Positions 62,148 to 64,000 of a stretch of DNA of 64,000 nt are shown piece after piece. The stretch's first letter is position 1. Each line of letters starts with the position of its first letter. The DNA is from Reticulitermes speratus (taxonomy: Eukaryota; Arthropoda; Insecta; Blattodea; Rhinotermitidae). The position numbers were made by a program, and so were the translations under genes. The notes under the pieces were generated by a model. The model was given only the letters and a program-made list of their open reading frames with translations. It had not been told where the DNA came from and ran no database searches. The stretch is taken from assembly GCA_021186555.1 (NCBI GenBank), contig JAJKFL010000006.1, forward strand, positions 33,849,478 through 33,913,477, written 5' to 3'.

Positions 62148-64000
62148 AATTGCCTGAAGATCGCAAATACCCTCAGTCTACGTCTATCGCAGGTTCGTAA
62201 TTTGCGATTTCACAAATTCGCGGCGTCGCCCCAAGAATACAAATGCGTCACTCAAACCCTCCAAATTGTCCGACAATTCGAATAGATCTTCGAGCCATAA
62301 TGCATGATGTTCAAGGAACTGAAGGAAAGAAAGGAGCAGCTCCCATCACAATGTTCCTGCTAAGAGAAAAAATCTCTAAAAATAGTAAAATCTTGTATTT
62401 GTGGGCCGGTCAATTGTTCGCAGATTTTCGCTTTTCGCAAAACGCCTTGAAACCTAACCCCGGCGAAAAACGAGGGCTGATTGTGTATCTCTTCGCACTA
62501 TAACTTGTGTAAATGTACTACGTGATCCTGGCGGAAGGACCTCGAGAGTGCCACGAGCGGAGAGCGCATAAATGTGAGAAGAAGGGCTACTGTGTCTAAC
62601 CAGTAAAAGAAGAATATCAACACAAGAAAATCGAATAATATATCAATAAATATCAGATCACAATTTGTTTCCTATGCGTCGCAGTGTATAATGTTTAGTT
62701 AGTGTGTTCGTGCAAAGTTGCAATATGAGCAATTATAAGTGCAATAAATCTATTCGATTATCTAGTATTTCAGACATTTTGTTGGGACAGGCGAATGATA
62801 ACGAACAGCGAGCAGTAAAACCTATAAACCAACAAGTTTCGTAATATTAAGACTTGTTACATGAGCTGTTTCGAGTCACGTTTAGGGTATTATCTTAAGT
62901 TTTACGTCTAAGTGAGCTAGCGAAAAGATCTGAAGATTTAAGAAGATTTCACGACTCCTGAGACAGCTCTCTACGTGCACCGTCATCCATACGTGCTCAC
63001 AAAATATCGCAGTGACAGAAGTATGTAAACGTGATTACTAAATTGTAATCTTGTATTATTGACACTTCATGACTTGAAGATAACCTTATCCTTCGAGGTC
63101 TAAAGGCCGATTAACTTTTGTTTAAAGTTGGAAAATACTTAAGCTCGCTATGAAAAATAGATTAAAAAAGATAATTCAGCTCTCAAAAGCGCAACAAAGA
63201 CGCTCTAAGGTCTAAAATACGTAACTAATGGCATTTCTTGTTTCATGTCACTTAACTATATCTGTAATACAAAGAGTTTTCAATATGTCAAAATCACTTC
63301 AAATTTCTGCCCATAATTTTCACATGATTACAGTGACCTACCGAAAGAAGCAGCTATTATAACAGCATTCTTATCTACTATAACTCCAAATGGTTTCTGG
63401 GGCCCACCAAACTTCCTGTTCATTAGAAAACGGGAGCTTTTTCCCACGAATAAAGAGGCGGACGCGGTAAACTGTTCAGTCATATCCATATAAGTGCTTA
63501 TGAATGAATGAAGCTATACAACTATTCCCCTTACATGCCGTCAACGTGTACACGGAGACAAATGTACATTTACGTTTATGGTTATTGACATACTTCTTTA
63601 ATATTTCCACTAAAATTAATGAAATAGAAAATAATGTAATAAACTCCTTATGAGAAAAAAAAAATCTGCTCGTTGGTGAAGAAAAAGATACATGGAGCGG
63701 AGTGCTGCTTGAAAAATAAATTAACTTCCATGTAATTAATAATATATACCCACCTGATTTACTTATATATTTGCAAAATATACATTCATCCCCATTTAGC
63801 GCCGAGGTTAAAGAAAGTGTAGAGCTATACCTCTACACATGGCCTGTTCTAGGGTAAATTTTAACTTTACCTTACGTATGTCACCACTACCTGAGTCTTA
63901 TTAAGAGAGTGAATTTCAAGCCATTAAACAAATCAAACGACACTTCCATTCCAAGGAATCTAATCGTTTTGATGTTATAAATCCCATTGAGCCCTCTGTA
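62148..64000 (+). repeat. Third, diverged copy of the gene A/C upstream region (runs off the window)
   Basis: Segments here follow the order of bases 20-1250 of copy 1. The matches are TTGCCTGAAGATCGCAAATA (62149) with CCTGAACATTGCAAATACAT; CGTGATCCTGG (62521) with GCGATCCTC; CCTATGCGTCGCAGTGTATA (62671) with CGTATGCGTCGTAATGCGTA; and TGACACTTCATGACTTGAAG (63059) with the same region at 615. TTTCTGGGGCCCACC (63394) matches TTTTGGGGCCCATC. Divergence is clearly greater than between copies 1 and 2. By spacing, a signal-peptide exon would be expected a few hundred bases beyond 64000. Confidence 0.8.
62171..62495. mobile_element. Tigger-like short DNA element (MITE) in the third upstream copy
   Basis: The right end, AAACCTAACCCCGGCGAAAA then ACGAGGG, is the classic terminal sequence of Tigger elements; the left end (CAGTCTACGTCTATCGCAGG, TTTGCGATTT, AAATTCGCGGCG) is a diverged counterpart. 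The intervening sequence encodes nothing recognisable, and the 86-codon frame at 62243-62503 overlaps the terminus. It interrupts the homology with copy 1 at about base 45-60. Confidence 0.6.

Noticed and set aside
62243-62503. 86-codon plus-strand frame
   Set aside because: It overlaps the Tigger-like terminal sequence and its end is simply the element terminus translated.

Overview
The window is AT-rich animal genomic DNA and most probably comes from a cockroach or a close relative (Blattodea). The evidence is small exons with clean GT-AG introns of 1-4 kb, several tRNA-headed SINEs, LINE 3' tails whose translations I recognise from cockroach gene models, and Tigger and Tc1/mariner relics. 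I see no operons, CRISPR arrays, rRNA genes or canonical tRNA genes.

The backbone is a tandem family of S1 (trypsin/chymotrypsin-fold) serine protease genes, all on the + strand. Gene A (2083-18813) and gene C (39168-52365) lie in two copies of one long segmental duplication (about 1-21790 and 36250-55210). Gene C reads cleanly through seven exons into a 323-residue secreted trypsin-like zymogen, with signal peptide, R-IVGG activation site, His88/Asp136/Ser229, Asp223 at the base of the S1 pocket, and a hydrophobic C-terminal tail. Gene A has the same exons, but exons 1, 2, 3 and 5 carry indels, so it looks like a recent pseudogene. Gene B (23574-34371) sits between them. It is an older paralog with identical lengths for exons 4 and 5, but it lacks the catalytic-His exon and has a TGA in its last exon. 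From 62148 to the end a third, more diverged copy of the region upstream of genes A and C begins, so a fourth gene probably starts just beyond the window.

The most unusual structure is a tandem array made from the end of the catalytic-His exon. The roughly 50-bp unit holds the codons for VLTAAHCVS plus the GTAAG splice donor. It is repeated about 23 times in gene A (9781-11630, with a LINE fragment inserted) and about five times in gene C (44706-44980). Other points of note are a strong excess of amino-acid-changing differences between genes A and C; a hammerhead-ribozyme fold in a retroelement present only in the gene C copy; DNA transposon and retroelement insertions with empty sites preserved in the sister copy; and a nested insertion at 57672-60697, where a DNA transposon of a widespread but, to me, unnamed transposase family sits inside a retroposon.

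The spacers at 21791-23573, 54735-57671 and 60698-62147 hold nothing I can recognise.
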